Origin: DATAGF01 sp963819845
Lineage (GTDB): Bacteria > Actinomycetota > Thermoleophilia > Miltoncostaeales > Miltoncostaeaceae
Length of the DNA: 64,000 nucleotides
Assembly (NCBI GenBank): GCA_963819845.1
Contig: CAWFXQ010000008.1
Coordinates: 310,001 to 374,000, forward strand
Reading direction: 5' to 3'
Under the pieces are notes generated by a model, which did no database searches, had not been told where the DNA came from, and saw only the letters and a program-made list of their open reading frames with translations. Both the position numbers and the translations under genes were made by a program. Shown here one piece after another: positions 48,205-56,172 of this stretch (its first letter is position 1; each line of letters starts with the position of its first letter).

Positions 48205-48304
48205 GCGGTTCTCCCCGTCGGAGCGACAACCGGCGACGCCGCCCCGCGCCACCCCGGGAGGTGCGAACTATAGGCGAGGCGGAGCGCGCCCCGCCGGGCC
48301 GGCC

Positions 48305-48544
48305 TCAGCCCGAGCGGGCCGCCTCGTCGGCCTCGCCGAGCTGCGCGAGGGCCTCGCGCGCCTGCTCGCCCGCCTCCAGGCTCTGGGCCTGGATCTCGAT
48401 GAAGACCTCCTTGCGGAAGACGGGCACGCGGCGCGGGGCCTGGATGCCGAGGCGCACCTTCTCACCGAGGACCGAGAGGACGGAGACCTCGATGTCGTCG
48501 CCGATCATGATGCTCTGGTTCGCCTTGCGGGTGAGCACCAGCAT
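48305..48544 (-). CDS. csrA: Carbon storage regulator CsrA
   Basis: A 79-residue RNA-binding regulator that binds GGA motifs in mRNA leaders. It starts MLVLTRKANQSIMIGDDIEV, followed by GEKVRLGIQAPRRVPVFRKEV, which holds the conserved RNA-binding Leu/Arg positions. The C-terminal extension is longer and more charged than the 61-residue E. coli form. AGGAGG lies nine bases before the ATG. It is directly upstream of glgP, on the same strand. No fliW or flagellin gene is nearby, so glycogen control is the natural guess. Confidence 0.95.
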   Translation of the reverse strand: MLVLTRKANQSIMIGDDIEVSVLSVLGEKVRLGIQAPRRVPVFRKEVFIEIQAQSLEAGEQAREALAQLGEADEAARSG

Positions 48545-48648
48545 GTGCGAGGGCCTCCTGGTCCCGGGCGCGGGGTTCGTCCCGCGATCGCGGGCGCTAG
48601 TATCCCCGGTCGGTCTCGAGGCTGGCTATGGACTCACGGGGAGGTTGG

Positions 48649-49206
48649 ATGCTGTACGGACGTCGCTTGGATCAGGCCCTTCAGCATGTGGACGGATCGC
48701 GCTACGCGCTGGTCCACGCGGTCGCCAAGCGCGCCCGTCAGATCACGCTCTGGCTCACCGCCGACCCGGCGGAGCTGAGGGCCGAGGCGGCGCCGCCGCC
48801 CGCGCCGGGCGAGCTGACATCGCGCGACCCCGTCGCGCTGTCCGAGGCCGAGATCCTCGACGGCGAGGTGCGCGTGCGCTGGGACCCGGAGGGCCGCGCC
48901 GACGAGGCCGAGCTGCTTGAGATCGACGAGCTCGAGACCGACCCGCTCCTCATCGAGGGCCTCCCGGACGACGACGACGCCGCCCTCGAGCCCGACGAGG
49001 CCGATGCCGTGCTGGCCCCCGCCCTGGCCGAGGCGCTCGAGGCCGAGGCCACCCCGGACGAGGCGGTGGCCGAGGCGGTCGTCGAGGCCGACGCGCCGGC
49101 CGAGGCCGAGGCCCTCGTCCTCGGCGACCCCGAGGAGATCGAGGAGATCTCCCTCGAGGAGGTCGAGGAGCCGGACGAGGGCGACGAGGAGGAGGAGCCC
49201 GGCTGA
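48649..49206 (+). CDS. rpoZ: RNA polymerase omega-like subunit with long acidic tail
   Basis: About 185 residues. The first 45 match the omega subunit core: LDQALQHVDGSRYALVHAVAKRARQI. The rest lacks the normal omega C-terminus and becomes strongly acidic, ending in about 100 residues dominated by Glu, Asp and Ala (EEIEEISLEEVEEPDEGDEE). GGGGAGG lies seven bases before ATG 48649; an upstream ATG at 48628 is less likely. It is divergent from csrA. The omega identity rests on one motif, so it is probable, not certain. Confidence 0.7.
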   Translation: MLYGRRLDQALQHVDGSRYALVHAVAKRARQITLWLTADPAELRAEAAPPPAPGELTSRDPVALSEAEILDGEVRVRWDPEGRADEAELLEIDELETDPLLIEGLPDDDDAALEPDEADAVLAPALAEALEAEATPDEAVAEAVVEADAPAEAEALVLGDPEEIEEISLEEVEEPDEGDEEEEPG

Positions 49207-49317
49207 GCCCGGCGGCGGGGCCGCCTCTGGCGCGCCGCGCCCCGGCCGGGTAACGTCAGGGCGCCGACGACGGTCGGCGGCGCTCCCGGACGCCCGCCGC
49301 GACACAGGGAGACGCCG

Positions 49318-49557
49318 ATGACGCCCACGCCCGCCTACGACGCGCTCGAGACCGTCCGCTGGATGCTCGACGAGGCGCGCCGCGAGCTCGCCGCCGACAC
49401 GACCGCCGGGAGCGGCGCCAGGGCCAGGAAGAAGTCCAAGGCCCGGCGCCACGACGACCTGGTGCGGTTCGAGACCCTCTGCGAGGTGATCTGGAACGTC
49501 ACCGGCCGCGTCGAGCCGCTCGAGGCGATCGCCGAGCAGGAGCTGGCGACGGCCTGA
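49318..49557 (+). CDS. Small hypothetical protein
   Basis: A 79-residue helical protein, MTPTPAYDALETVRWMLDEA at the start, a central basic patch (RARKKSKARRHDD) and an acidic end. It has a reasonable upstream GGGAGA and normal codon use. The last 59 bases overlap the end of the antisense TetR gene. No family is recognised. Confidence 0.5.
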   Translation: MTPTPAYDALETVRWMLDEARRELAADTTAGSGARARKKSKARRHDDLVRFETLCEVIWNVTGRVEPLEAIAEQELATA

Positions 49558-50163
49558 GCTCCCCGCCGGCGCAGCCGGCCAGGCGCGCCATCAGGTCGAC
49601 CACCTCGGCGGGCGAGAGCCCTTGCCGGCGCACCAGCGAGCGCCAGGTGTCGAACGCCGCGGCGTGGCCGATCGCGGCCCGCGTGCGGCGCTCGTCGCCC
49701 GAACGGCCCGCGGCCAGGACGTCACCGCCGCCTCGAGCCACTCGGCCGCGCGCGCCGCGGGCGCGCGTAGGGCTTCGACCACCGCCGCGTCCCGGGTGAC
49801 CGTGTCGAGCATGTACTCGGTGCGGTCGTACCAGCCGTAGAGCTCGCTGAGGGCGACTCGCAGGCGCGCGTCGGGATCCTCATCGGCCGCCCATCGCGCG
49901 AGGTCGGGCCGCGGGTTGGCCGCGTTCCAGTGGGAGGAGCAGGCATCGAACAGGGACCGCTCGTCCGGGAAGTGGCGATAGACCGTCGCGCGCTGCACCC
50001 CGGCGCGCTCGGCGATCGCGCTGACCGTCGTGCGCGCCGGCCCGAGCGTGCCGTGCAGCTCGACGGCGGCCTCGGTGATGCGCCGGCGCGTCTCCTCCTC
50101 GAGCTCCGCCCGGCGGCGCTTGCGGTAGGGGCGACGCGAGTTGGTCGAAATTTCATCAGACAT
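49499..50163 (-). CDS. TetR-family repressor, frameshifted near C-terminus
   Basis: About 220 residues when repaired. The N-terminal helix-turn-helix (about 25-70) reads ARTTVSAIAERAGVQRATVYRHF. The ligand-binding part follows, and then the frame breaks after WLEAAVT and resumes at VLAAGRSGDERRTRAA; one base is missing near 49722. The restored end (TWRSLVRRQGLSPAEVVDLM) is a standard TetR tail. It is divergent from a cupin gene, whose promoter carries three related operator half-sites. Confidence 0.85.
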
Positions 50164-50231
50164 AGGTGTTCGATCATATTGACACAGACGGACGCCTCCG
50201 CGTACTTTGATCGCACATGAATGTTCGACCA
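50142..50231. promoter_or_regulatory. TetR/cupin divergent control region
   Basis: Three copies of an eight-base site, TTCGAYCA, lie around the divergent starts: inverted at 50142-50149 (TGGTCGAA), direct at 50169-50176 (TTCGATCA), and direct at 50224-50231 (TTCGACCA). A perfect -35 TTGACA at 50179-50184 and a -10-like TACTTT at 50203-50208, with 18 bases between, would drive the cupin gene. The first and last sites form an inverted pair. This arrangement suggests repression by the neighbouring TetR protein (inference). Confidence 0.6.
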
Positions 50232-50246
50232 AATGGAGGCATCACC

Positions 50247-50789
50247 ATGAGCAGCACGGCCATCACCCCGATCACCCGCCGCTTCGACGCCTCTCAGGGG
50301 CCGCGCATCATGGGCCCCGCCGACGGCCCCGTCGCCCGCCTGGGCGGGTGCGACGCGCGGTTCCTCGTGTGGGGCGAGGAGTCGGGGGGCGGCTTCTCCC
50401 TCGTCGAGCACCCGATCCCGCCCCGCTCGCTCTGCGCCCCCCTGCACCGCCACCTCGGCGTCGACGAGTACAGCTACGTGCTGGAGGGCCGGATGGGCGC
50501 TCTGCTCGGCGGGGAGGTCGTCTACGCGGAGGCCGGCGACCTGGCCTTCAAGCCCCGCGACGAGTGGCACACCTTCTGGAACGCGGGCGACGAGCCCTGC
50601 CGCATCCTGGAGATCATCTCGCCCGCGGGCTTCGAGCACTTCTTCCGCGAGCTCGATGCCGGCATGCGCGACGGGTCGCTCGACATGCAGGAGCTCTCGC
50701 GCCGCCACGGGATCGAGTTCGACATGGAGAGCCTGCCCCGGATCTGCGCAGAGCACGGGCTCACCCACCCGCTGCTGGAGCTCACCTAA
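50247..50789 (+). CDS. Cupin-domain protein
   Basis: A 180-residue protein with a central cupin barrel. Motif 1 is PLHRHLGVDEYSYVLEG (two His and a Glu as metal ligands) and motif 2 GDLAFKPRDEWHTFWNAG. ATG 50247 is preferred because ATGGAGG lies seven bases upstream; an ATG at 50217 would put the operator inside the coding region. It is probably a small-molecule dioxygenase or binding protein controlled by the divergent TetR regulator. The stop overlaps the convergent gene by four bases. Confidence 0.88.
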   Translation: MSSTAITPITRRFDASQGPRIMGPADGPVARLGGCDARFLVWGEESGGGFSLVEHPIPPRSLCAPLHRHLGVDEYSYVLEGRMGALLGGEVVYAEAGDLAFKPRDEWHTFWNAGDEPCRILEIISPAGFEHFFRELDAGMRDGSLDMQELSRRHGIEFDMESLPRICAEHGLTHPLLELT

Positions 50790-51118
50790 GCGCCGGGGAG
50801 CGACGCCTTGGCCGGGTCGCCCAGGCGGAGCGGCTCGGCCGCCACGGTGAGCTGGGGCGGCTCGGCCCAGAGGTCGGCGCCGCGGGCGCGGAAGGCCGCC
50901 AGATGGGCCGTGGCGAGGTGGGCGTCGAGGGCCTCCCTCGACGCCCAGCGCTCGATCAGGGCGAACGCGTCGGGGTCGCCGGCGACCCGGTGGACCGCGA
51001 ACAGGACGCACCCCTCCTCGGCGTGCGTCGCCGGGATCACCTCGGCGAACGCCTCCTCGGCCTCGCCGGCGCGCCCGGGCGCCGCTCGGAACAGCACCAC
51101 CACCACGACCTCGGCCAT
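50786..51118 (-). CDS. Antibiotic biosynthesis monooxygenase (ABM) domain protein
   Basis: A 110-residue single-domain protein of the ABM dimeric ferredoxin-like fold: strands VVVVVLFRAAPG and CVLFAVHRVAGDPDAFALIERW, then the helix HLATAHLAAF. Members include cofactor-free quinol monooxygenases and scavenging enzymes. It is convergent with the cupin gene; no fused partner is present. Confidence 0.88.
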   Translation of the reverse strand: MAEVVVVVLFRAAPGRAGEAEEAFAEVIPATHAEEGCVLFAVHRVAGDPDAFALIERWASREALDAHLATAHLAAFRARGADLWAEPPQLTVAAEPLRLGDPAKASLPGA

Positions 51119-51162
51119 CGCCCAGCCCCCTGGCTCGTGCTCGCCCGCCGGAGCGGCGAAGG

Positions 51163-51846
51163 CTACTCGGGAGCGGGGACCTCGATCGGCGCGGTGACGT
51201 CGGCGCCGGCCGCCCCGGCCTCGGGGTCGGCGGAGTCCCCGGTCCCGGCCGCGTCGCCGGCCCCGGTCGCCTCGCCGCCGGCATCGGTGACACCGGTCGG
51301 GCCGAGGGCGACGATCACCTGGGCGCTGGGGTCGACGGCGTCGGCGATGGGGTCGGTGGCCGGCAGGCGCACCGGGTCAGGCAGGCCGAGGTCGTCGGCC
51401 ACCTGGCGGGCCTCCGCGGCGGCGCCGCGCTGGTAGAGGACGCGGTCGCCCGCCTCGGGCGCCGGAGCGTTGCCCTCGGTGACCTCGTCGTAGCCGAGCG
51501 TGCGGGCCTCCTCGGCGGTGCGGCCCGCCAGGCCGGCCTCGTCGGAGCCGTTCAGCACCACCAGGGCGATGCCGGCGCGCGACGCCGGGCCGCTGGCGGA
51601 CACCGGCGGCGGGACCGCGGCCGGCGCGGTGACGGTCGTGGTCTCGGTGACGGTGGTGGTGCCCGCGCTCCCCGCGCTGACCAGATAGCCCACCACGAGC
51701 CCGATGAACAGCGCGGCGCCCACGATCGGCAGGCCGAAGCGCCGCATCTGCCGCGGCGGCGGGGCGGGCGGGCGGCGGCGCCGGGCGGGCCGGACCGGCT
51801 CCTCCCAGTCGAGGTCGAGTTCGGGGGGTCGGGTCCGGCTGCTCAC
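51163..51846 (-). CDS. Membrane-anchored LytR_C-domain protein
   Basis: A 227-residue type II membrane protein: a basic cytoplasmic start, one membrane helix (about 37-58, IVGAALFIGLVVGYLV), a Thr/Val-rich linker, then a LytR C-terminal domain (about 90-175) with IALVVLNGSDEAGLAGRTAEE. An acidic Ala/Gly tail ends the protein. Such proteins accompany cell wall LCP enzymes, but no LCP catalytic domain is present. GTG start with GGGAG upstream. Confidence 0.88.
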   Translation of the reverse strand: MSSRTRPPELDLDWEEPVRPARRRRPPAPPPRQMRRFGLPIVGAALFIGLVVGYLVSAGSAGTTTVTETTTVTAPAAVPPPVSASGPASRAGIALVVLNGSDEAGLAGRTAEEARTLGYDEVTEGNAPAPEAGDRVLYQRGAAAEARQVADDLGLPDPVRLPATDPIADAVDPSAQVIVALGPTGVTDAGGEATGAGDAAGTGDSADPEAGAAGADVTAPIEVPAPE

Positions 51847-51915
51847 GGTGCATCTCCCTCGCGGGTGGCCTGCGCGCTGCCCGCGTTCTTGGACGGCGCC
51901 CGCGAGAATCCTTCG

Positions 51916-52920
51916 TCAGGCCGGAAGGGCGGCCGGCAGGCCGAAGGCCGGGAAGGCGCTCGGCGAGAACGTCACGATGTCGTCGACGAGGCCGCCGGCG
52001 ATCGCGATCACGTCGAGCGCCATGGGCCGGAAGTCGGGCGCGCCCGGCCGCCGGAGGTAGTTCGCGACGGCCGGCTGCCGGTTGGCGCGGGTCGCCAGGC
52101 ACCTGATGCGCCCGAACTCCTCCGTGCCCAGTCCCCCCGCGACCCACAGGGCCACGAGGGTCTCGCGGCCGGTCCACGACCCCGGCTCCGGGGGCATCGA
52201 GAAGCGGGCGCCCTCGCTCAGGGTCGCCGCGAGGCCCTCGAGGTCGTCGCGCTCGGTGGCGTCCATGTAGCGCCGCAGCAGCGCGCGCTCCTCCTCGCTG
52301 GGATCGGCGCCCGGCGCCCACTCCGACCGCCGCGCGGGCAGCCGCGACCTCATGGTGGCGTGGGCGCGCTGGAGGGCGCTGTTGACGGCGGGGACCGTCG
52401 TGTCGAGGAGGGCGGCCGTCTCCTTGGCCGACCAGCCGAGCACGTCCCGCACGATCAGCACCGCCCGCTGGGTGGCCGGGAGGTGCTGGAGGGCGACGAG
52501 GAAGGCGAGCTCGATCGTCTCCCGGGAGATGACCGCCGCATCGGGCTCCTCCCCGCGGGGCGCGGCGGCGTCGAGGAGGCGGTCGGGCACCGGCTGCAGC
52601 CAGAGGACCTCCTCCGAGGCCCTCGCCCGGCGCCGCTTCTGCGCGACGGCGTCGAGCGAGGCGTTGGTCGCGATCCCGTACAGCCAGGCCCGGAAGGACG
52701 AGCGGCCCTCGAAGGTGCGGCGCCGCCGCCAGGCGCGCAGCAGCGCCTCCTGGACGGCGTCCTCGGCGTCCTCGAGGGACCCGAGCATCCGGTAGCAGTG
52801 GACCAGGAGCGCCGGGCGGTAGCGCTCGGCCAGCCCCCCGAACGCGGCCTCGTCGCCGGCCCTCGCCGCGGCCACGGCCGCGGGCCCCTCCTCAATCGGC
52901 ATGGCGCTCACCGTACCCAT
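51916..52920 (-). CDS. ECF sigma factor with SnoaL-like C-terminal domain
   Basis: A 334-residue sigma factor. Region 2 (about 20-90) reads HCYRMLGSLEDAEDAVQEALL, and region 4 (about 145-200) reads HLPATQRAVLIVRDVLGWSA. The C-terminal 120 residues form a SnoaL-like domain with WTGRETLVALW, as in actinobacterial SigJ/SigG-type factors, where this domain controls activity in place of an anti-sigma factor. The ATG at 52920 is chosen for the GGAGGAGG nine bases upstream. Confidence 0.92.
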   Translation of the reverse strand: MGTVSAMPIEEGPAAVAAARAGDEAAFGGLAERYRPALLVHCYRMLGSLEDAEDAVQEALLRAWRRRRTFEGRSSFRAWLYGIATNASLDAVAQKRRRARASEEVLWLQPVPDRLLDAAAPRGEEPDAAVISRETIELAFLVALQHLPATQRAVLIVRDVLGWSAKETAALLDTTVPAVNSALQRAHATMRSRLPARRSEWAPGADPSEEERALLRRYMDATERDDLEGLAATLSEGARFSMPPEPGSWTGRETLVALWVAGGLGTEEFGRIRCLATRANRQPAVANYLRRPGAPDFRPMALDVIAIAGGLVDDIVTFSPSAFPAFGLPAALPA

Positions 52921-53030
52921 GTTCCCGCCTCCTCCGGTCGCCGACGTCACTGCCGCTGAGACGCCGGCCGCGCCGACAACTCATCGGTCGAGCCCCGGTA
53001 CGAACACATGTTCGATATCCTGGCCGGCCC

Positions 53031-53276
53031 ATGGCCGTCTCGACTGAGGACATCGTGGTGTTCTGCCGCCTGCACCTCGGCGAGGGCGACGCCGAGCGCC
53101 TCGTGGGCTGGATCGCCTGGCGCACGGGGCGCAACCAGGCCATGGCGGGGGCGGGGCCCCCGATCGAGCGGCTCGAGCACGCCGTCGCGAACTGGCTCGA
53201 CGACGAGCGGCGCGCCCGCCTGCTCGCCTGGCTGCGCCGGCGGATCGCCGACGGCCGCGCCCCGTTCCCCGGCTGA
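53031..53276 (+). CDS. Small hypothetical protein
   Basis: An 81-residue soluble helical protein with MAVSTEDIVVFCRLHLGEGD at the start and a Trp-containing amphipathic helix (GWIAWRTGRNQAMAG). Normal codon use and clean spacing between a divergent sigma gene and a convergent YidB gene support it. No family is recognised. Confidence 0.55.
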   Translation: MAVSTEDIVVFCRLHLGEGDAERLVGWIAWRTGRNQAMAGAGPPIERLEHAVANWLDDERRARLLAWLRRRIADGRAPFPG

Positions 53277-53301
53277 GGGCGGCGCGCGGCCGCCGGGCGG
53301 G

Positions 53302-53688
53302 CTACTTCTTGAGGAACCCCTGGAGCATGTCGTCGAGCGGCCCCATGTCCGGCAGCTTGCCGTCGGGGCTGAGCTTGTCGATCACCTGGGGCAGGAGCTC
53401 CGCGATGCCGCCGGCCGCCTCGCCCTCGCTCACGCCCGCCTGCGCGGCGGCCTTCTGGACCTCCTCCGCCCCGAGCGCCTGCTCGACCTCCGCCGCCGAG
53501 ATCTGCTGGTTCGCGCCGGTCCCGACCCAGGACTGGACCTTGTCGCCGAGGCCGGACGCCTCGAGCTTGCTCATGATCCCCTGCATCCCGCCGGCGCTCT
53601 CCACCAGGCCTCCGAGCGCCCCCATGATCTGGCTGGACCCGCCGCCCTTCCCCCCGAGCGCGCCCATCACGTCGTCGACAAGACCCAT
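53302..53688 (-). CDS. YidB-family (DUF937) protein
   Basis: A 128-residue protein with MGLVDDVMGALGG, two glycine-rich amphipathic segments (IMGALGGLVESAGG and GLGDKVQSWVGTG), QQISAAEVEQAL and a C-terminal LLPQVIDKLSPDGKLP. These are hallmarks of YidB, a helical protein of unknown function. ATG 53688 has a strong GGAGGG upstream. Confidence 0.9.
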   Translation of the reverse strand: MGLVDDVMGALGGKGGGSSQIMGALGGLVESAGGMQGIMSKLEASGLGDKVQSWVGTGANQQISAAEVEQALGAEEVQKAAAQAGVSEGEAAGGIAELLPQVIDKLSPDGKLPDMGPLDDMLQGFLKK

Positions 53689-53777
53689 CGCATCCCTCCG
53701 CGCTCGCGTCGTCGGACCCGCCGACCCTACCCGGCGCCGATCGCGGGGCACAGCCCATCCCGCGCTACCGTTCGAGG

Positions 53778-54809
53778 ATGGCAGCCCCGCGAATCGCGCT
53801 CTCGGACCTGGCGCACGACCCCCGCGACGTGGCCGGGGGCCTGCCGGCGTGGCGCCGGGGGGAGCCCGACGAGGCGGCCCGGGAGACCCTCGCGTACGCC
53901 GCGGGCGCCCTCCATCGCCGCCCGCGGACCCTCTGGGCCTGGACCGGCGCGACGGGCGCCGGGGAGCCGGCGGTCGCGCTGCCGGTGACCGCGCCGCAGG
54001 CCATCGCCTTCGCGCCCGAGCCCCACGCCCGGGCGCTGGTCGCCGCCATGGAGGCGGCGGTCGAGGCCGGCGCGGCCGTCGGCGCGCTGCGGCTCGAGGA
54101 GTGGCGCGAGCTGACGTGCCTCGTGGCCCCCGAGATGGACGCCGAGCTCTTCGCCCTCACCCTCCCCGAGGCCGCGCCCGCGTGGCGCGCTGCGGTCGCC
54201 GCGCTGCCGGACGGGGTCGCCATCGGCGGCCCTCCGCTGCTGTTGACGCCGCCCCGCGGCACCGGGGCGGGCGGGCTGACCGGCCTCGCGCAGGAGCTCG
54301 CCGTCCACCCCGTCCGGGTGGTGCTCACCCTGCTCGCGCACGACCAGCCGGTCGCCGGGCCGTACCCGCCCGAGCTGGCGCACTCGCTGCGCGAGTGGGG
54401 GTGCGTCGGCGAGCGGGCGCCGGCTGAGCCGCCGGCGCCCAGCCTGGCGATCGACGACGATCCCTGCCCGCGCCGGCGCCACGCCCGCATCGTGCTGCAG
54501 AGGATGCTGCGCATGGGCAAGGTCGGGCCCGGCTACCACACCGAGTTCGACCACTTCCGCCGCGGCGCGCCCGCCCACGAGGGCCGGCAGGCCCTGGACG
54601 TGGGCGAGGCCCTGCTGCGCGCCGGCCTCCTGGGCGAGAAGCCGAGCGTCGGGCAGCGCCACATCTACCTCAGCGTGAAGGCGCTCCCGGAGATCCACGC
54701 GCTCATCGACCGCGGCGAGACCCGCGACCCCGCGCTGGCCGCGCTCTGGACGGCCCCGGCCCCCGGCGCCGCGGCGACTACGGCTCCTCCGACGGCACCG
54801 TCACGGTGA
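53778..54809 (+). CDS. Hypothetical protein
   Basis: A 343-residue Ala/Pro-rich soluble protein without signal or membrane segments. The N-terminal part resembles a small helical module; the C-terminal part (about 240-310) has MLRMGKVGPGYHTEFDHF, AHEGRQALDVGEALLRAGLL and GQRHIYLSVKALPEIHAL. That region looks like a winged-helix-sized domain, but I cannot assign it. The last 32 bases overlap the convergent small membrane gene. Confidence 0.6.
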   Translation: MAAPRIALSDLAHDPRDVAGGLPAWRRGEPDEAARETLAYAAGALHRRPRTLWAWTGATGAGEPAVALPVTAPQAIAFAPEPHARALVAAMEAAVEAGAAVGALRLEEWRELTCLVAPEMDAELFALTLPEAAPAWRAAVAALPDGVAIGGPPLLLTPPRGTGAGGLTGLAQELAVHPVRVVLTLLAHDQPVAGPYPPELAHSLREWGCVGERAPAEPPAPSLAIDDDPCPRRRHARIVLQRMLRMGKVGPGYHTEFDHFRRGAPAHEGRQALDVGEALLRAGLLGEKPSVGQRHIYLSVKALPEIHALIDRGETRDPALAALWTAPAPGAAATTAPPTAPSR

Positions 54810-54990
54810 CCACCGGCACGGACCGCTCCTCGGTCACCAGGCCCGCGGGGGGCGAGTCGCCGCGCGCCGCGTAGCCCACCAGGACCCCGATCACCAGGGC
54901 GACCGCGAGCAGCAGGACCGCCAGCGTGAGCGGGATGCGCCGACGAGGCGGACGGCGCGGCCGGGGCCGGGTGGGGCGGTCGGTGCTCAC
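54778..54990 (-). CDS. Small single-span membrane protein
   Basis: A 70-residue protein: a basic Pro/Arg-rich start, one membrane helix (about 19-42, LTLAVLLLAVALVIGVLVGY), and a short outside tail with Val/Thr repeats. Its layout recalls the N-terminus of the LytR_C-domain protein at 51.2-51.8 kb. The GTG overlaps the upstream gene's stop by four bases. Confidence 0.6.
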   Translation of the reverse strand: MSTDRPTRPRPRRPPRRRIPLTLAVLLLAVALVIGVLVGYAARGDSPPAGLVTEERSVPVVTVTVPSEEP

Positions 54991-55307
54991 GGCCGCCCGT
55001 CCGCGGCCTGGCGCGCGTAGGCGGCGAAGGCGGCATCGAGGGCGACGGCCGGGTCCCAGGCCGCCGGCTCCCGGGGGGCGACGCGCGCCGCCAGGTCGAG
55101 GTACCAGCTCGACGCCCCGTCATAGGCCCGCGCCAGCTCGGCCAGCGTGAAGGTCTGCCCGACGCGCCGGCGCAGCTCGTCCTCGACCGCGGCGACGATC
55201 CGCCGGCGGGCCCGGGCGACCCCGGCAGGCGCCGGCTCGGCCAGCCGCGCCAGGCCCTCGTCCCAGGAGAACCTGGCCGCCGCCACCGCCGGGTCGGGCG
55301 AGCTCAC
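54987..55307 (-). CDS. Hypothetical helical protein in the DUF501 operon
   Basis: About 106 residues from the GTG at 55307, which overlaps the DUF501 stop. It is helical and Ala/Arg-rich, with RFSWDEGLARLAEPAP and RRRIVAAVEDELRRRVGQTF, followed by AYDGASSWYLDLAARV. No known domain. It is translationally coupled on both sides, so it belongs to the eno-ftsB-DUF501 transcript. Confidence 0.65.
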   Translation of the reverse strand: MSSPDPAVAAARFSWDEGLARLAEPAPAGVARARRRIVAAVEDELRRRVGQTFTLAELARAYDGASSWYLDLAARVAPREPAAWDPAVALDAAFAAYARQAADGRP

Positions 55308-55786
55308 GCGCCGGCCCCCTCGGGCACGCAGCAGCGCTCGGGCCAGCGGGCGCCGGAGCGCTCCATGATCCAGTCGCCCACGGGCGAGCCGCCCTCGTCC
55401 ATCGCGAACGCCAGGTGGGCGTGGAGGCACTTCACGTGGCGGGGGTCGCCGCTGCCGGCGACGCGATGGCCCTCGTGGAGGGCCCGGTGGCGACGGTGGG
55501 CGGCGAGGATCTCCTCGCGCACGCCCTCGTCGTGCTCGAGCATCCTCACCCCGCCGGCCGCCTCGAGGCGGCTGACCGCCTCGGCCAGCGCCCGGCAGGT
55601 GAGCCAGTCGCGCGTCGGGAACGGCCGGCCGCGCGCGTCGCGGGGCCGGTTGCGCACCACGGCGGGCGCCCCGAACGGGCACCGCACGGCCACGGCGTAC
55701 CCCGCCAGCGGCTCGCGGCCGATGAGGGCCGCGACCGCCTCGCGGTCAGAAGAGCGCGGTGATCCAGCCGAGCGGGCCCCCGTCAC
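55304..55786 (-). CDS. DUF501 family protein
   Basis: A 160-residue protein matching DUF501: RCPFGAPAVVRNRP, PFPTRDWLTCRALAEAVSRL, and HVKCLHAHLAFAM ending in PVGDWIME. Conserved Cys and His residues suggest a metal site, but no function is established. It lies downstream of eno and ftsB, its usual place in actinobacteria. The GTG at 55786 gives a 41-base overlap with ftsB. Confidence 0.88.
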   Translation of the reverse strand: MTGARSAGSPRSSDREAVAALIGREPLAGYAVAVRCPFGAPAVVRNRPRDARGRPFPTRDWLTCRALAEAVSRLEAAGGVRMLEHDEGVREEILAAHRRHRALHEGHRVAGSGDPRHVKCLHAHLAFAMDEGGSPVGDWIMERSGARWPERCCVPEGAGA

Positions 55787-56172
55787 CGCCGCCCTCCTCG
55801 GGCTCGGGCGGAGGCGGCTCGAGGTCGCCACGGACGAGCAGCGCGCGCTCGCCGGGCCTCACCAGCCCCAGCTCGCGGGCGCGGGTCTCGAGCACCTCGG
55901 GGGTGTCGAGGGCCTCGAGCTGGGCGCGGAAGGCGTCGCGGCGCTCCTCGAGCGCGGTCAGCTTCGCCCGCTCGTCGCTCAGCTCCCCGCGCTGCTCGAG
56001 GTACCCGCGCACCGGGCCGACGTAGCCGATCAGCAGCGCGGTCAGGAGCCCCGCGATGATCAGGCGCCTTGCGGAGATGGCGGCGCTCCCGGCGGTCGGC
56101 TTCGGGCGCGGTGGCCCCGGTCGCCTCGGGGTACGCGGCGCTCCGGCGGGTTCCTGCCCGCTCGCGTTTCAC
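55746..56172 (-). CDS. ftsB: FtsB/DivIC septum formation initiator, frameshifted
   Basis: About 140 residues when repaired: a basic cytoplasmic start (VKRERAGTRRSAAYPEATG), a membrane helix (LIIAGLLTALLIGYVG), a coiled coil (QRGELSDERAKLTALEERRD), and an acidic tail. The GTG at 56172 overlaps the eno stop (GTGA), which fixes the start. The frame then breaks at the TT of 56069-56070, where one extra base separates the cytoplasmic part from the membrane helix. FtsB joins FtsL and FtsQ at the division site. An essential gene with a single indel argues for a sequence error. Confidence 0.85.

Noticed and set aside
45583..48273. An 896-codon open frame opposite glgP
   Set aside because: Shadow of glgP, whose motifs are unambiguous on the minus strand.
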